Source: CAVSMC01 sp963798655
Lineage (GTDB): Bacteria; Pseudomonadota; Gammaproteobacteria; Burkholderiales; Casimicrobiaceae
NCBI GenBank assembly: GCA_963798655.1
Contig: CAWCUH010000016.1
Location: 561,431-625,430 of the forward strand
DNA: 64,000 nt
Direction: 5' to 3'
Shown piece after piece: positions 37,312 through 45,972 of the stretch (positions are counted from its first letter, which is position 1; the number at the start of each line of letters is the position of its first letter). Under the pieces are notes generated by a model. That model had not been told where the DNA came from. It saw only the letters and a list, made by a program, of their open reading frames with translations, and did no database searches. Both the position numbers and the translations under genes were made by a program.

Positions 37312-37494
37312 ATGGCGGTCCAGCAGAACAAGAAATCCCCGGCAAAGCGCGGCATGCATCGCGCGCACGATCATCTCGAAGCGCCGCCGCTCGCGGTCGA
37401 GCCGGTGACCGGCGAAGTCCATCGACGCCACCACATCAGCCCGACCGGCTTCTATCGCGGCAAGAAAGTCGTCAAGACGAAGGCCGACGAGTAG
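37312..37494 (+). CDS. rpmF: 50S ribosomal protein L32
   Basis: 60 residues: MAVQQNKKSPAKRGMHRAHD and the C-terminal HHISPTGFYRGKKVVKTKAD are canonical bacterial L32. The zinc-ligand cysteines of some L32 proteins are absent, as usual in Betaproteobacteria. It is preceded by CAGGAGA (Shine-Dalgarno) and followed 32 bp later by plsX. Confidence 0.97.
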   Translation: MAVQQNKKSPAKRGMHRAHDHLEAPPLAVEPVTGEVHRRHHISPTGFYRGKKVVKTKADE

Positions 37495-37526
37495 CCCGCG
37501 CGAGCGAGCGCTGCGAAAGCCGCGAC

Positions 37527-38573
37527 GTGCCCGTCACGGTAGCCGTCGACGCAATGGGCGGTGACCACGGCCCGGCGGTCACGCTGCCCGCCGCATTGAG
37601 CTTCCTCGAATCGCATCCCGACGCGCGCGTGATCGCCGTCGGCATCGATGCCGACATGCGCGCCGTGCTCGCAAAGGGCAGGTCGACCGCGCTCGATCGC
37701 CTGACGCTGCATCCGGCGTCCGAAGTGGTCACGATGGACGAGGCGCCCGCGCTCGCGCTTCGCGCGAAGAAGGACTCCTCGATGCGCGTCGCCGTGAACC
37801 TGGTCAAGGACGGCGTCGCGCAGGCCTGCGTATCCGCCGGCAACACCGGCGCGCTGATGGCGATCTCGCGCTTCGTGCTGAAGACGCTCCCCGGCGTCGA
37901 CCGGCCGGCGATCGCGTCGCAGCTGCCGACGAAGAAGGGCGGCGTCGCGACGGTGCTCGACCTCGGCGCCAACGTCAACTGCACCTCCCAGCAGCTGCTT
38001 CAATTCGCCGCGATGGGAAGCGCGCTCGTCGCCGCGGTCGACGGCATCGAGCGGCCGACGATCGGGCTCCTCAACATCGGCGAGGAGGACATCAAGGGCA
38101 ACGACGTCGTGAAGGAGACGGCCGAGCTGCTGAAGGCGTCGGGGCTCAACTTCTTCGGCAACGTCGAGGGCGACGACATCTTCAAGGGCACGACCGACGT
38201 CGTCGTCTGCGACGGCTTCGTCGGCAACGTCGCACTGAAGACTTCCGAAGGCCTCGCGACGATGCTCTACGAGTTCCTTCGCGCCGAATTCACGCGCAAT
38301 CCGCTGACGAAGCTCGCGGCGCTCGTCGCGACGCCGGTGCTGCTCGCGTTCAAGCGACGGATCGACCCGCGCCGCTACAACGGCGCGACGCTGCTCGGCC
38401 TCAAAGGCGTCGTCGTGAAGAGCCATGGCGGCGCGGACGTCCAGGCATTCGAGAATGCGATCGCGAAGGCGCATGCCGAGGCGACGCACGGCGTGCTCGA
38501 GCGGATCGCACAGCGGATGTCGGCAATGCCCGCGCACGCGGCACCGATCGCCGACAGCTCGGCGAATGCATAG
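37527..38573 (+). CDS. plsX: Phosphate acyltransferase PlsX
   Basis: Makes acyl-phosphate from acyl-ACP for phospholipid synthesis, 348 residues from GTG 37527. Conserved blocks are VAVDAMGGDHGPAVTLPAAL, AVNLVKDGVAQACVSAGNTGALM, GVDRPAIASQLPTKKG, LNIGEEDIKGNDVVKE, and VCDGFVGNVALKTSEG. It overlaps the fabH start by 8 bp. Confidence 0.96.
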   Translation: MPVTVAVDAMGGDHGPAVTLPAALSFLESHPDARVIAVGIDADMRAVLAKGRSTALDRLTLHPASEVVTMDEAPALALRAKKDSSMRVAVNLVKDGVAQACVSAGNTGALMAISRFVLKTLPGVDRPAIASQLPTKKGGVATVLDLGANVNCTSQQLLQFAAMGSALVAAVDGIERPTIGLLNIGEEDIKGNDVVKETAELLKASGLNFFGNVEGDDIFKGTTDVVVCDGFVGNVALKTSEGLATMLYEFLRAEFTRNPLTKLAALVATPVLLAFKRRIDPRRYNGATLLGLKGVVVKSHGGADVQAFENAIAKAHAEATHGVLERIAQRMSAMPAHAAPIADSSANA

Positions 38574-39522
38574 TCGCATCGTCGGCACCGGCAGCTACCT
38601 GCCGGCAAGGGTGTTGACCAACGCGGAACTCGCGCGCACCGTCGACACGAGCGACGCATGGATCCGCACGCGCACCGGCATCCGCGAGCGGCGCATCGCC
38701 GCCCCGGCCGAGCAGACGAGCGATCTCGCGCTGCACGCCGCGCGCGAGGCGCTCGCCGCGGCGCGCATCGCGCCGGTGGACGTCGATCTGATCATCGTCG
38801 CGACGACGACGCCGGACATGATCTTTCCGTCGACGGCATGCGCGTTGCAGGCGAAGCTCGGCACGCACGGCGGCCCGGCGTTCGACGTGCAGGCCGTGTG
38901 CAGCGGCTTCGTCTACGCGCTCGCACTCGCGGACCGGATGCTCGCGAGCGGGATGGCGAAGAACGCGCTCGTCGTCGGCGCCGAGATCTACTCGCGCATT
39001 CTCGACTGGACCGATCGCGGCACGTGCGTGCTCTTCGGCGATGGCGCAGGCGCGGTCGTGCTGGTCCCGTCGCGCGTGCCGGGCATCCTGTCGGCACACC
39101 TGCACGCCGACGGCAGTCATCGCGAGATGCTGTGCGTGCCCGGCGCCGTCGCCGAGGGACGGGTCAGCGGAACGCCGTTCGTTCGCATGGAAGGGCAGGC
39201 GGTATTCAAGTTCGCCGTGCGCGTGCTGGCCGACGTCGCGCACGAGGCGCTCGCAGCGAACGGACTCGACGTTTCGGCGATCGACTGGCTGATTCCGCAC
39301 CAGGCGAACATTCGCATCATCGAGGCGACGGCGAAGAAGCTCGACGTGTCGATGAGCAAAGTGGTGACGACCGTCGACCGCCATGCGAACACGTCGGCGG
39401 CGTCGATACCGCTCGCGCTCGACGAGGCGGCTCGCGACGGTCGCATCCGCGACGGCCAGCGCGTGATGCTGCTCGGCGTCGGCGGCGGCTTCACCTGGGG
39501 GTCGGTGCTGCTGAACTGGTAA
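38566..39522 (+). CDS. fabH: 3-oxoacyl-ACP synthase III
   Basis: Starts each fatty-acid chain by condensing acetyl-CoA with malonyl-ACP. 318 residues from ATG 38566. The catalytic triad is Cys112 (FDVQAVCSGFVYAL), His245 (LIPHQANIRI) and Asn275 (DRHANTSAASIP). Motif GVGGGFTWGSVLLNW closes the protein. It is inside the plsX end by 8 bp and separated from fabD by a composite repeat of about 80 bp. Confidence 0.97.
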   Translation: MHSRIVGTGSYLPARVLTNAELARTVDTSDAWIRTRTGIRERRIAAPAEQTSDLALHAAREALAAARIAPVDVDLIIVATTTPDMIFPSTACALQAKLGTHGGPAFDVQAVCSGFVYALALADRMLASGMAKNALVVGAEIYSRILDWTDRGTCVLFGDGAGAVVLVPSRVPGILSAHLHADGSHREMLCVPGAVAEGRVSGTPFVRMEGQAVFKFAVRVLADVAHEALAANGLDVSAIDWLIPHQANIRIIEATAKKLDVSMSKVVTTVDRHANTSAASIPLALDEAARDGRIRDGQRVMLLGVGGGFTWGSVLLNW

Positions 39523-39525
39523 ACC

Positions 39526-39603
39526 GTCATTCCCGCGAACGCGGGAAAGAGGGTCAGAGTGCACTTACTGTCTCTCGCGGACGGTGAGTGCACTCTGACC
39601 CTC
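39526..39603. repeat. Composite repeat: cgtcattcccgcg hairpin plus GGGTCAGAGT inverted repeat
   Basis: CGTCATTCCCGCGAACGCGGGAA (39526-39548; stem 39532 onward) directly abuts a GGGTCAGAGT element. The arm GAGGGTCAGAGTGCAC (39549-39564) pairs perfectly with 39588-39603 and extends inward with two mismatches. It lies between fabH and fabD on the same strand, inside the fab operon, unlike the two other copies between convergent genes. Confidence 0.85.
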
Positions 39604-39630
39604 ACGCGGGGGCGACGAATCGAGGGTGCA

Positions 39631-40563
39631 ATGAAGCTCGCAATGGTCTTTCCGGGGCAGGGCTCGCAGTCGATCGGCATGATGGCCGGCTTCGACGCGC
39701 ATCCTGCCGTTCGCGAAACGTTTGCGCAGGCGTCCGACGTATTGAAGCAGGATCTGTGGGCGCTCGTGACCGACGGGCCCGAGGCCGATCTCCACCAGAC
39801 GGTCAACACGCAGCCGCTGATGCTCACCGCCGGCTTTGCCGTGTGGCGCGCGTGGAACGCGGCGAGCGGGCCGTCGCCGTCGATCGTCGCCGGCCACAGC
39901 CTCGGCGAGTACACGGCGCTGTGCGCGGCCGGCGCCATTGCATTCGACGACGCGCTGGCACTGGTGCGCTTTCGTGCGCAGGCGATGCAGGACGCCGTGC
40001 CGAGCGGCGTCGGCGCGATGGCCGCGATACTTGGACTGGACGACGACGCCGTTGCCTCTGCCTGCGTCGAAGCGGCGCACGGGCAGGTCGTCGAGCCGGT
40101 CAACTTCAACTCTCCCGCGCAAATGGTGATCGCCGGTCATCGTGCGGCGGTCGAGCGCGCAATCGAAGCGGCGAAAGCACGCGGCGCGAAGCGCGGCATG
40201 CTGCTTCCCGTTTCGGCGCCCTTTCACAGCTCGCTGATGAAGCCTGCCGCCGAGTGTCTCGCCGCGCGGCTCGCGAACGTTGCGATCGCGACGCCGCGCA
40301 TCCCGGTATTGCACAACGTCGACGTCGATGTGCACAGCGAAGCGGACGCGATCCGCGACGCCCTCGCGCAACAGGCCGCGAGCCCGGTGCGCTGGGTCCA
40401 GACGGTGCAGGCGCTGGTGGCGCGCGGCGTGACGCACGTGATCGAATGCGGTCCCGGCCGCGTGCTGAACGGGCTCAATCGAAAGATCGCGCCGTCGCTC
40501 GTCGCGTTGCCGATCGGCGATGGTGTCGATCTCGATGCGGCGAAAGCGGCGGTGATGAAATGA
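39631..40563 (+). CDS. fabD: Malonyl-CoA:ACP transacylase
   Basis: Loads malonate onto ACP. 310 residues from ATG 39631 (MKLAMVFPGQGSQSIGM). Nucleophile Ser90 is in GHSLGEYTALC, catalytic His199 in SAPFHSSLM, and the conserved Arg in LVRFRAQAMQDAVPSGVGAM. Its stop overlaps the fabG start (ATGATGA). Upstream in-frame sequence is repeat, so 39631 is the right start. Confidence 0.96.
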   Translation: MKLAMVFPGQGSQSIGMMAGFDAHPAVRETFAQASDVLKQDLWALVTDGPEADLHQTVNTQPLMLTAGFAVWRAWNAASGPSPSIVAGHSLGEYTALCAAGAIAFDDALALVRFRAQAMQDAVPSGVGAMAAILGLDDDAVASACVEAAHGQVVEPVNFNSPAQMVIAGHRAAVERAIEAAKARGAKRGMLLPVSAPFHSSLMKPAAECLAARLANVAIATPRIPVLHNVDVDVHSEADAIRDALAQQAASPVRWVQTVQALVARGVTHVIECGPGRVLNGLNRKIAPSLVALPIGDGVDLDAAKAAVMK

Positions 40564-41315
40564 TGACCGACAGCTTGCTGCACGGACAAGTGGCGCTCGT
40601 CACCGGTGCCACGCGCGGCATCGGTCGCGCGATCGCGCTCGAGCTCGCGCGTGCGGGCGCGACCGTCGTCGGCACGGCGACGACCGACGACGGCGTGGCG
40701 AAGATCGACGCCGCGTTCAAGGAGGCGGGCGCGAGCGGCGCCGGCGTTCGGCTCGATGTCACCGACCGAGCAGGCGTCGATGCGGTGCTCGCCGACATCG
40801 ACAAGCGCTTCGGCGCGGTGCTGATCCTCGTCAACAACGCCGGCATCACGCGCGACAACCTGCTAGTGCGGATGAAGGACGACGAATGGGATGCGATCAT
40901 GGCGACGAACCTGAAGCCCGCGTTCCGGCTCGCGAAGGCGGTGCTGCGCGGAATGATGAAGGCGCGTCACGGCCGGATCATCCAGATCGGCTCCGTCGTG
41001 GGGACGAGCGGCAACGCCGGCCAGGCGAATTACGCGGCGGCGAAGGCGGCGCTCGTCGGGTTCACGAAGTCGCTTGCGCAGGAAGTCGGCGGCCGCAACA
41101 TCACCGTCAACTGCGTCGCGCCGGGGTTCATCGACACCGACATGACGAGATCGCTTGCCGACGCACAGCGCGATGCGCTGCTCGCGCGCATCCCGCTCGG
41201 CCGGCTCGGCAGCCCGGATGACGTCGCGCACGCCGTCGCGTTCCTCGCCTCGCCGCACGCCGGCTACATCACCGGCGCGACGCTGCACGTCAATGGCGGC
41301 ATGTACATGGCATGA
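40560..41315 (+). CDS. fabG: 3-oxoacyl-ACP reductase
   Basis: NADPH-dependent SDR enzyme of the elongation cycle, 251 residues from ATG 40560 (40563 also possible). Cofactor motif GATRGIG is at 16-22, NNAGITRDNLLVRM carries the Asn, and the active site is Ser145, Tyr158 and Lys162 (GSVVGTSGNAGQANYAAAK). C-terminal GYITGATLHVNGGMYM is typical of true FabG. Coupled to fabD and followed by a short hairpin repeat and acpP. Confidence 0.96.
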   Translation: MMTDSLLHGQVALVTGATRGIGRAIALELARAGATVVGTATTDDGVAKIDAAFKEAGASGAGVRLDVTDRAGVDAVLADIDKRFGAVLILVNNAGITRDNLLVRMKDDEWDAIMATNLKPAFRLAKAVLRGMMKARHGRIIQIGSVVGTSGNAGQANYAAAKAALVGFTKSLAQEVGGRNITVNCVAPGFIDTDMTRSLADAQRDALLARIPLGRLGSPDDVAHAVAFLASPHAGYITGATLHVNGGMYMA

Positions 41316-41320
41316 GGATT

Positions 41321-41348
41321 GCCGTGCCCCGCGTTCGCGGGGATGACG
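41321..41348. repeat. CCCCGC-GTTC-GCGGGG hairpin repeat between fabG and acpP
   Basis: A 6-bp GC stem (41327-41332 with 41337-41342) and GTTC loop, followed by ATGACGG. It has the same form as the hairpin repeats at 39.5 and 45.9 kb. It may weakly attenuate read-through from fabG; TGGTAAAAT (41356-41364) just after it could be an extended -10 of an acpP promoter. Confidence 0.55.
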
Positions 41349-41408
41349 GCGACTCTGGTAAAATCCGCAGGTTTGCGATCACCGATTCCCCGCCATGGGA
41401 GGAGAGGC

Positions 41409-41648
41409 ATGGAGAACGTCGAGCAACGTGTGAAGAAGATTGTCGCCGAGCAGCTGGGCGTCAGCGAAGCCGAGATCAAGACCGAGTCGTCGTTCGTCGA
41501 CGACCTTGGCGCCGATTCGCTCGATACGGTCGAGCTGGTGATGGCGCTCGAGGAAGAGTTCGAGACCGAGATCCCGGACGAGGAAGCCGAGAAGATCACG
41601 ACCGTCCAGCAGGCAATCGATTACATCAACTCCCACCTGAAGAAATAA
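41409..41648 (+). CDS. acpP: Acyl carrier protein
   Basis: 79 residues; the phosphopantetheine site is Ser37 in DDLGADSLDTVELVMALEEE. The acidic helix-rich sequence and MENVEQRVKKIVAEQLGV start are canonical. GGGAGGAGAGGC before ATG 41409 is a strong Shine-Dalgarno; upstream in-frame residues come from a repeat and are not coding. Confidence 0.98.
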   Translation: MENVEQRVKKIVAEQLGVSEAEIKTESSFVDDLGADSLDTVELVMALEEEFETEIPDEEAEKITTVQQAIDYINSHLKK

Positions 41649-41756
41649 CGACACGACCGCGCGGGCGGCGAGCTTCGCCCGCGCGAGCGGCAGGATCTGT
41701 CGGCCGCACCGCCAGCGATCGCGTACGACTCGCATCGCCCAACCGCCACTCCTTCG

Positions 41757-42998
41757 ATGAATCGCCGTCGCGTCGTCGTCACCGGGCTCGGCATCGTGTC
41801 GCCTGTCGGCGTCGGCGTCGCCGACGCATGGCCATCGATCGTCGCCGCGCGCTCGGGCATCGCGCGTATCACGCGTTTCGACGCGTCGACGTTTCCGTCG
41901 CAGATCGCGGGCGAGGTGAAGGGCTTCGACGTCGGCCAATACCTGTCGGCGAAGGAAGCGCGCCGCTACGACGCGTTCATTCACTACGGTCTGGTCGCGA
42001 CGATGGAAGCGGTGCGCGACGCCGGCCTCGAAGGCTTCGGCGGCGATCGCGAGCGCTTCGGCGTCTGCATCGGCTCGGGCATCGGCGGCTTGCCGCTCAT
42101 CGAGCACACGGAGCAGGCGTACGCCGACGGCGGCGTGCGCAAGATCAGCCCGTTCTTCGTCCCCGGCACGATCATCAACATGATCTCGGGACTGGCCTCG
42201 ATCCAGTACGGCTACAAGGGTCCGAATCTGTCGACGGTGTCGGCGTGCTCGACGGCGAACCACAGCCTCGGCGAAGCGATGCGCACGATCGAGTATGGCG
42301 ATGCCGATGTCATGGTCGCCGGCGGCTCCGAAGCGTGCGTCTCGCCGCTCGGCGTCGGCGGCTTCTGCGCGGCGCGCGCGCTGTCGACGCGCAACGACGA
42401 TCCGGCCACCGCGAGCCGGCCGTGGGATCGCGGCCGCGACGGCTTCGTGCTCGGCGAAGGCGCCGGCGTTCTCGTGCTGGAGGAGTTGGAGCACGCCAAG
42501 GCGCGCCGTGCGCGCATCTACGGCGAGCTCGCCGGCTACGGCATGAGCGCCGACGCGCATCACATCACCGCACCGCCCGAGGACGGCGACGGCGCGCGAC
42601 GCAGCATGATCAACGCGCTGCGCAACGCCGGCATGGCGCCGGCCGAGATCGATTACATCAACGCGCACGGCACGTCGACGCCGCTCGGTGACCTCGCCGA
42701 GTGCATCGCCGTGCGTCGCGCGTTCGGCGATCACGCGACGAAGGTCACGATATCGTCGACCAAGTCGATGACGGGCCACCTGCTCGGCGCCGCCGGCGGC
42801 ATCGAGGCGGTGTTCACCGTGCTCGCGATCCGCGACCAGATTGCCCCGCCCACCGCCAACCTGTTCGACGTCGATCCGCAATGCGCCGACCTCGATCTCG
42901 TGCCGCTCACGGCGAAGAGGATGCCGATCCGCGCCGCGATGTCGAATTCGTTCGGATTCGGCGGCACCAACGCGACCCTCGTCTTCCGCGCGCTCTGA
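41757..42998 (+). CDS. fabF: 3-oxoacyl-ACP synthase II
   Basis: Elongating condensing enzyme, 413 residues. The active-site Cys164 is in STVSACSTANHSLG, His304 in INAHGTSTPLGD and His341 in KSMTGHLLGAAGG; the C-terminus NSFGFGGTNATLVF is characteristic. It lies 108 bp after acpP and ends the fab cluster. In Burkholderia relatives I would expect an rpoE-type sigma gene next; here lysC follows. Confidence 0.97.
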   Translation: MNRRRVVVTGLGIVSPVGVGVADAWPSIVAARSGIARITRFDASTFPSQIAGEVKGFDVGQYLSAKEARRYDAFIHYGLVATMEAVRDAGLEGFGGDRERFGVCIGSGIGGLPLIEHTEQAYADGGVRKISPFFVPGTIINMISGLASIQYGYKGPNLSTVSACSTANHSLGEAMRTIEYGDADVMVAGGSEACVSPLGVGGFCAARALSTRNDDPATASRPWDRGRDGFVLGEGAGVLVLEELEHAKARRARIYGELAGYGMSADAHHITAPPEDGDGARRSMINALRNAGMAPAEIDYINAHGTSTPLGDLAECIAVRRAFGDHATKVTISSTKSMTGHLLGAAGGIEAVFTVLAIRDQIAPPTANLFDVDPQCADLDLVPLTAKRMPIRAAMSNSFGFGGTNATLVFRAL

Positions 42999-43008
42999 CG
43001 CAAAACCC

Positions 43009-44256
43009 ATGGCCCTGATCGTTCACAAGTACGGCGGCACGTCGGTCGGCAGCGCCGAGCGCATCAAGAACGTCGCCCGACGCATCGCGCGTTTCCATCG
43101 CGACGGACACGGGCTCGTCGTCGTCGTGTCGGCGATGGCCGGCGAGACGAACCGCCTCCTCGCGCTCGCGAAGGACATCTCGCCGAACCCCGATCCGCGC
43201 GAGCTCGACGTCGTCGCGTCGACCGGCGAGCAGGTGACGATCGGCCTGCTCGCGATGGCGCTGCACGATCTCGGGCTGAAGGCGAAGAGCTACACCGGCG
43301 GGCAGGTGAAGGTGCTCACCGATTCGGCGTTCACCAAGGCGCGCATCCTCGCGATCGACGAGGGCAACATGCGTCGCGACGTCGACGCCGGCACGATCGT
43401 CATCGTCGCCGGCTTCCAGGGCGTGGACGCCGACGGCAACATCACGACGCTCGGACGCGGCGGCTCCGACACGTCGGCCGTCGCGCTCGCGGCCGCGCTC
43501 ACCGCCGACGAATGCCAGATCTACACCGACGTCGACGGCGTCTACACGACGGATCCGCGGATCGTTCCCGAGGCGCGGCGCCTCGACACGGTCACCTTCG
43601 AGGAAATGCTCGAGATGGCGAGCCTCGGATCGAAGGTGCTGCAGATCCGCTCGGTCGAGTTCGCCGGCAAGTACAGGGTGAAGCTTCGCGTGCTCTCGTC
43701 GCTCGAGGACCCGGAAGTGACCTCGCCGGGCACGCTGATCACGTTCGAGGAGCAGGAAGACATGGAACAGGCGATCATCTCGGGCATCGCGTTCACGCGC
43801 GACGAAGCGAAAATCTCGGTCATGGGCGTCGAGGACAAGCCGGGCGTCGCCTACGCGATCCTCGGGCCGATCGCCGACGCGAACATCGACGTCGACATGA
43901 TCGTGCAGAACATCGGCGCTTCGGGGCACACCGATTTCTCGTTCACCGTGAATCGCACCGAGTACCAGAAGGCGCTCGACGTGCTGGCGCGCGAGCGCGG
44001 CAAGGTGTTCAAGGCGCGCGAGATCATCGGCGACAACCGCATCTGCAAGGTGAGCGTCGTCGGCATCGGCATGCGTTCGCACGTCGGGCTTGCGAGCAAG
44101 ATGTTCAGGACGCTCGCGGACGAAGGCATCAACATCCAGATGATCTCGACGTCCGAGATCAAGATCTCCGTGGTGATCGACGAGAAGTACCTCGAGCTCG
44201 CCGTGCGCGTATTGCACAAGGCGTTCGAGCTCGACAAGAGCGGCGCGGTCGCCTGA
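43009..44256 (+). CDS. lysC: Aspartate kinase (ACT-domain regulated)
   Basis: First step of Lys/Thr/Met synthesis. 415 residues: the kinase domain has HKYGGTSVGSAERIKNVA (Lys7), FQGVDADGNITTLGRGGSDTSA and YTDVDGVYTTDPR. Two ACT domains follow from about 265 (GVEDKPGVAYAILGPIADAN; SVVGIGMRSHVGLASKMF), indicating feedback control by Lys and Thr. It begins 10 bp after fabF. An internal start for a separate beta subunit is possible but not evident. Confidence 0.96.
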   Translation: MALIVHKYGGTSVGSAERIKNVARRIARFHRDGHGLVVVVSAMAGETNRLLALAKDISPNPDPRELDVVASTGEQVTIGLLAMALHDLGLKAKSYTGGQVKVLTDSAFTKARILAIDEGNMRRDVDAGTIVIVAGFQGVDADGNITTLGRGGSDTSAVALAAALTADECQIYTDVDGVYTTDPRIVPEARRLDTVTFEEMLEMASLGSKVLQIRSVEFAGKYRVKLRVLSSLEDPEVTSPGTLITFEEQEDMEQAIISGIAFTRDEAKISVMGVEDKPGVAYAILGPIADANIDVDMIVQNIGASGHTDFSFTVNRTEYQKALDVLARERGKVFKAREIIGDNRICKVSVVGIGMRSHVGLASKMFRTLADEGINIQMISTSEIKISVVIDEKYLELAVRVLHKAFELDKSGAVA

Positions 44257-44277
44257 TTGCGGCGGGCAGGGTTCTCC

Positions 44278-45225
44278 ATGCAGCGACGCAAGCTCGGCAG
44301 CACCGGATTCGAAGTAGCGCCGATCGCGTTCGGCGGCAACGTGTTCGGCTGGACGGTCGACGAGCCGACGTCGTTCTCGCTGCTCGACGCATTCGTCGAC
44401 GCCGGATTCAATCTGATCGACACCGCGGACTCGTATTCGCGCTGGGTGACCGGGCACCAGGGCGGCGAATCGGAGACGATCATCGGCCGCTGGATCGCCC
44501 GGCGCGGACGTCACGACGACGTCGTGATCGCGACGAAGGTCGGCTCCGACATGGGCCTAGGCTACAAGTGCCTGCGCAGGGACTACATCGTGCGCGAAGC
44601 CGAGGCGTCGCTGCACCGGCTGCAGGTCGACTGCATCGACCTCTACCAATCGCATTGGGACGACGACAAGACGCCGCTCGACGAGACGCTCGAGGCGTAC
44701 GCGCTGCTGCAGCGGCAGGGCAAGGTGAAGGCGATCGGCGCATCGAACCATTCGGCGCAGCGTCTGCGCGAGGCACTCGACGCGAGCACGCAACGCGCGC
44801 TTCCGCGCTACGAAACGCTGCAGCCGCAGTACAACCTGTACGATCGCGGCACGTTCGAAGGTCCGCTGCAGCAGCTGTGCATCCGTGAGGGCATCGGCGT
44901 CATCCCGTATTTTTCGCTCGCCGCGGGCTTTCTCACCGGCAAGTACCGGTCGCCGGCGGACTTCGGCAAGAGCGCGCGCGGGCCGGGCATGAAAAAGTAT
45001 CTGGACGATCGCGGCATGCGCATTCTCGACGCGCTCGATGTCGCGGCACGACGCACCGGCGCGGCGCCGGCGCAGCTCGCGCTCGCGTGGCTGATGGCGC
45101 AGCCCGGCGTGAGCGCGCCGATCGCGAGCGCGACGTCGCTCGGGCAGCTCCGGCAACTCGTCCGGGCCGCGGACCTCGTCCTCGACGACGCGACGCTCGG
45201 CGAGCTGTCGCGCGCCAGCGCATAG
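44278..45225 (+). CDS. Aldo/keto reductase
   Basis: 315-residue NADPH-dependent reductase of the AKR superfamily. Catalytic tetrad: Asp48 and Tyr53 (LIDTADSYSRW), Lys87 (VVIATKVGSDM) and His126 (DLYQSHWDDD). Cofactor region VIPYFSLAAGFLTGKYR and C-terminal WLMAQPGVSAPIASATSLGQ are typical of the YajO/AKR11-like group. ATG 44278 is 21 bp after lysC. Substrate unknown. Confidence 0.92.
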   Translation: MQRRKLGSTGFEVAPIAFGGNVFGWTVDEPTSFSLLDAFVDAGFNLIDTADSYSRWVTGHQGGESETIIGRWIARRGRHDDVVIATKVGSDMGLGYKCLRRDYIVREAEASLHRLQVDCIDLYQSHWDDDKTPLDETLEAYALLQRQGKVKAIGASNHSAQRLREALDASTQRALPRYETLQPQYNLYDRGTFEGPLQQLCIREGIGVIPYFSLAAGFLTGKYRSPADFGKSARGPGMKKYLDDRGMRILDALDVAARRTGAAPAQLALAWLMAQPGVSAPIASATSLGQLRQLVRAADLVLDDATLGELSRASA

Positions 45226-45404
45226 CGTTCTTAGCTGTCTCGTAGTCTCGTTCCTACAGCGCGTAGTCGCCCGCCTACGCCCGCCCGCTTCGCGGCCGCT
45301 TGTCGTTCGCCGGTGCGCAGGTCAAAGTCCATCGTCCGGTGGACGCCGCGGGGCGGCGTTCGTCTCGCGTGTCATCGGAAACAACGGACGAGAGGAGCTT
45401 CGCC

Positions 45405-45884
45405 ATGGCACAGAATCAGACCGGGTCTTCGGGCGGCATGCAGCGCACATCGAGCCAGCACGGTTCGTCGCAGAACGCGCAGGGCATGCAGGGGACGTCG
45501 GATACGGGCACGTCGGGTGCACAAGGTCGCGGCATGCAGAGCCAGACGGGCATGCAAAGCGGCAGCGGCAGCACCGGCACCGACGACGTCACGTATGACC
45601 TGATCAGCGTCGCGTATCACGCGCTGCAGGCGGCGCAGACATACCAGCAGTACGAGCAGGACGCCTCGCGCGGCAACCAGCAGATGCAGCAGTTCTTCCG
45701 CAAGGTGTGCGACGACAACAGGCAGTGCGCAGAACAGGCGCTGCAGATGCTGCAGCAGCATCTCGGCGGACAGGGCGGGCAGTCGAAGCAGCACGCAAGC
45801 CAGTCGTCGATGCACGGCTCGCAATCGCAGGGATCGCAATCGTCGGGCTCGCAGGGCGGCGACTACGGTCGAGGAACGCGATAA
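45405..45884 (+). CDS. Gln/Ser/Gly-rich small protein of unknown function
   Basis: 159 residues from ATG 45405, with AGAGGAG upstream. Both ends are low complexity (MAQNQTGSSGGMQRTSSQHG; C-terminal SQSQGSQSSGSQGG), with repeated GMQ motifs. The middle (about 60-120) is a folded-looking helical part: TYDLISVAYHALQAAQTYQQYEQDA and QQMQQFFRKVCDDNRQCAEQALQMLQQHL. No signal peptide. I do not recognise a family by name; such proteins look stress- or desiccation-related, but that is a guess. Confidence 0.7.
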   Translation: MAQNQTGSSGGMQRTSSQHGSSQNAQGMQGTSDTGTSGAQGRGMQSQTGMQSGSGSTGTDDVTYDLISVAYHALQAAQTYQQYEQDASRGNQQMQQFFRKVCDDNRQCAEQALQMLQQHLGGQGGQSKQHASQSSMHGSQSQGSQSSGSQGGDYGRGTR

Positions 45885-45918
45885 CGCGCCGACGGCCGTT
45901 TATCTGAAAAGACGCGTC

Positions 45919-45936
45919 GCCCCGCGTTCGCGGGGC
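45919..45936. terminator. Possible terminator hairpin between convergent genes
   Basis: GCCCCGC/GCGGGGC (45919-45925 with 45930-45936) with a GTTC loop, between the Q/S/G-rich gene (+) and ligD (-). It is a short repeat of the same form as at 41.3 kb and lacks a T run, so its activity is uncertain. Confidence 0.4.
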
Positions 45937-45972
45937 CGGCGCGCCTGCGCCATCGGTCGCGTGTTGCAAGCC

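Noticed and set aside
45226..45404. tRNA gene or attachment site after the aldo/keto reductase
   Set aside because: No T-loop (GTTCGANTC) or cloverleaf pattern was found.
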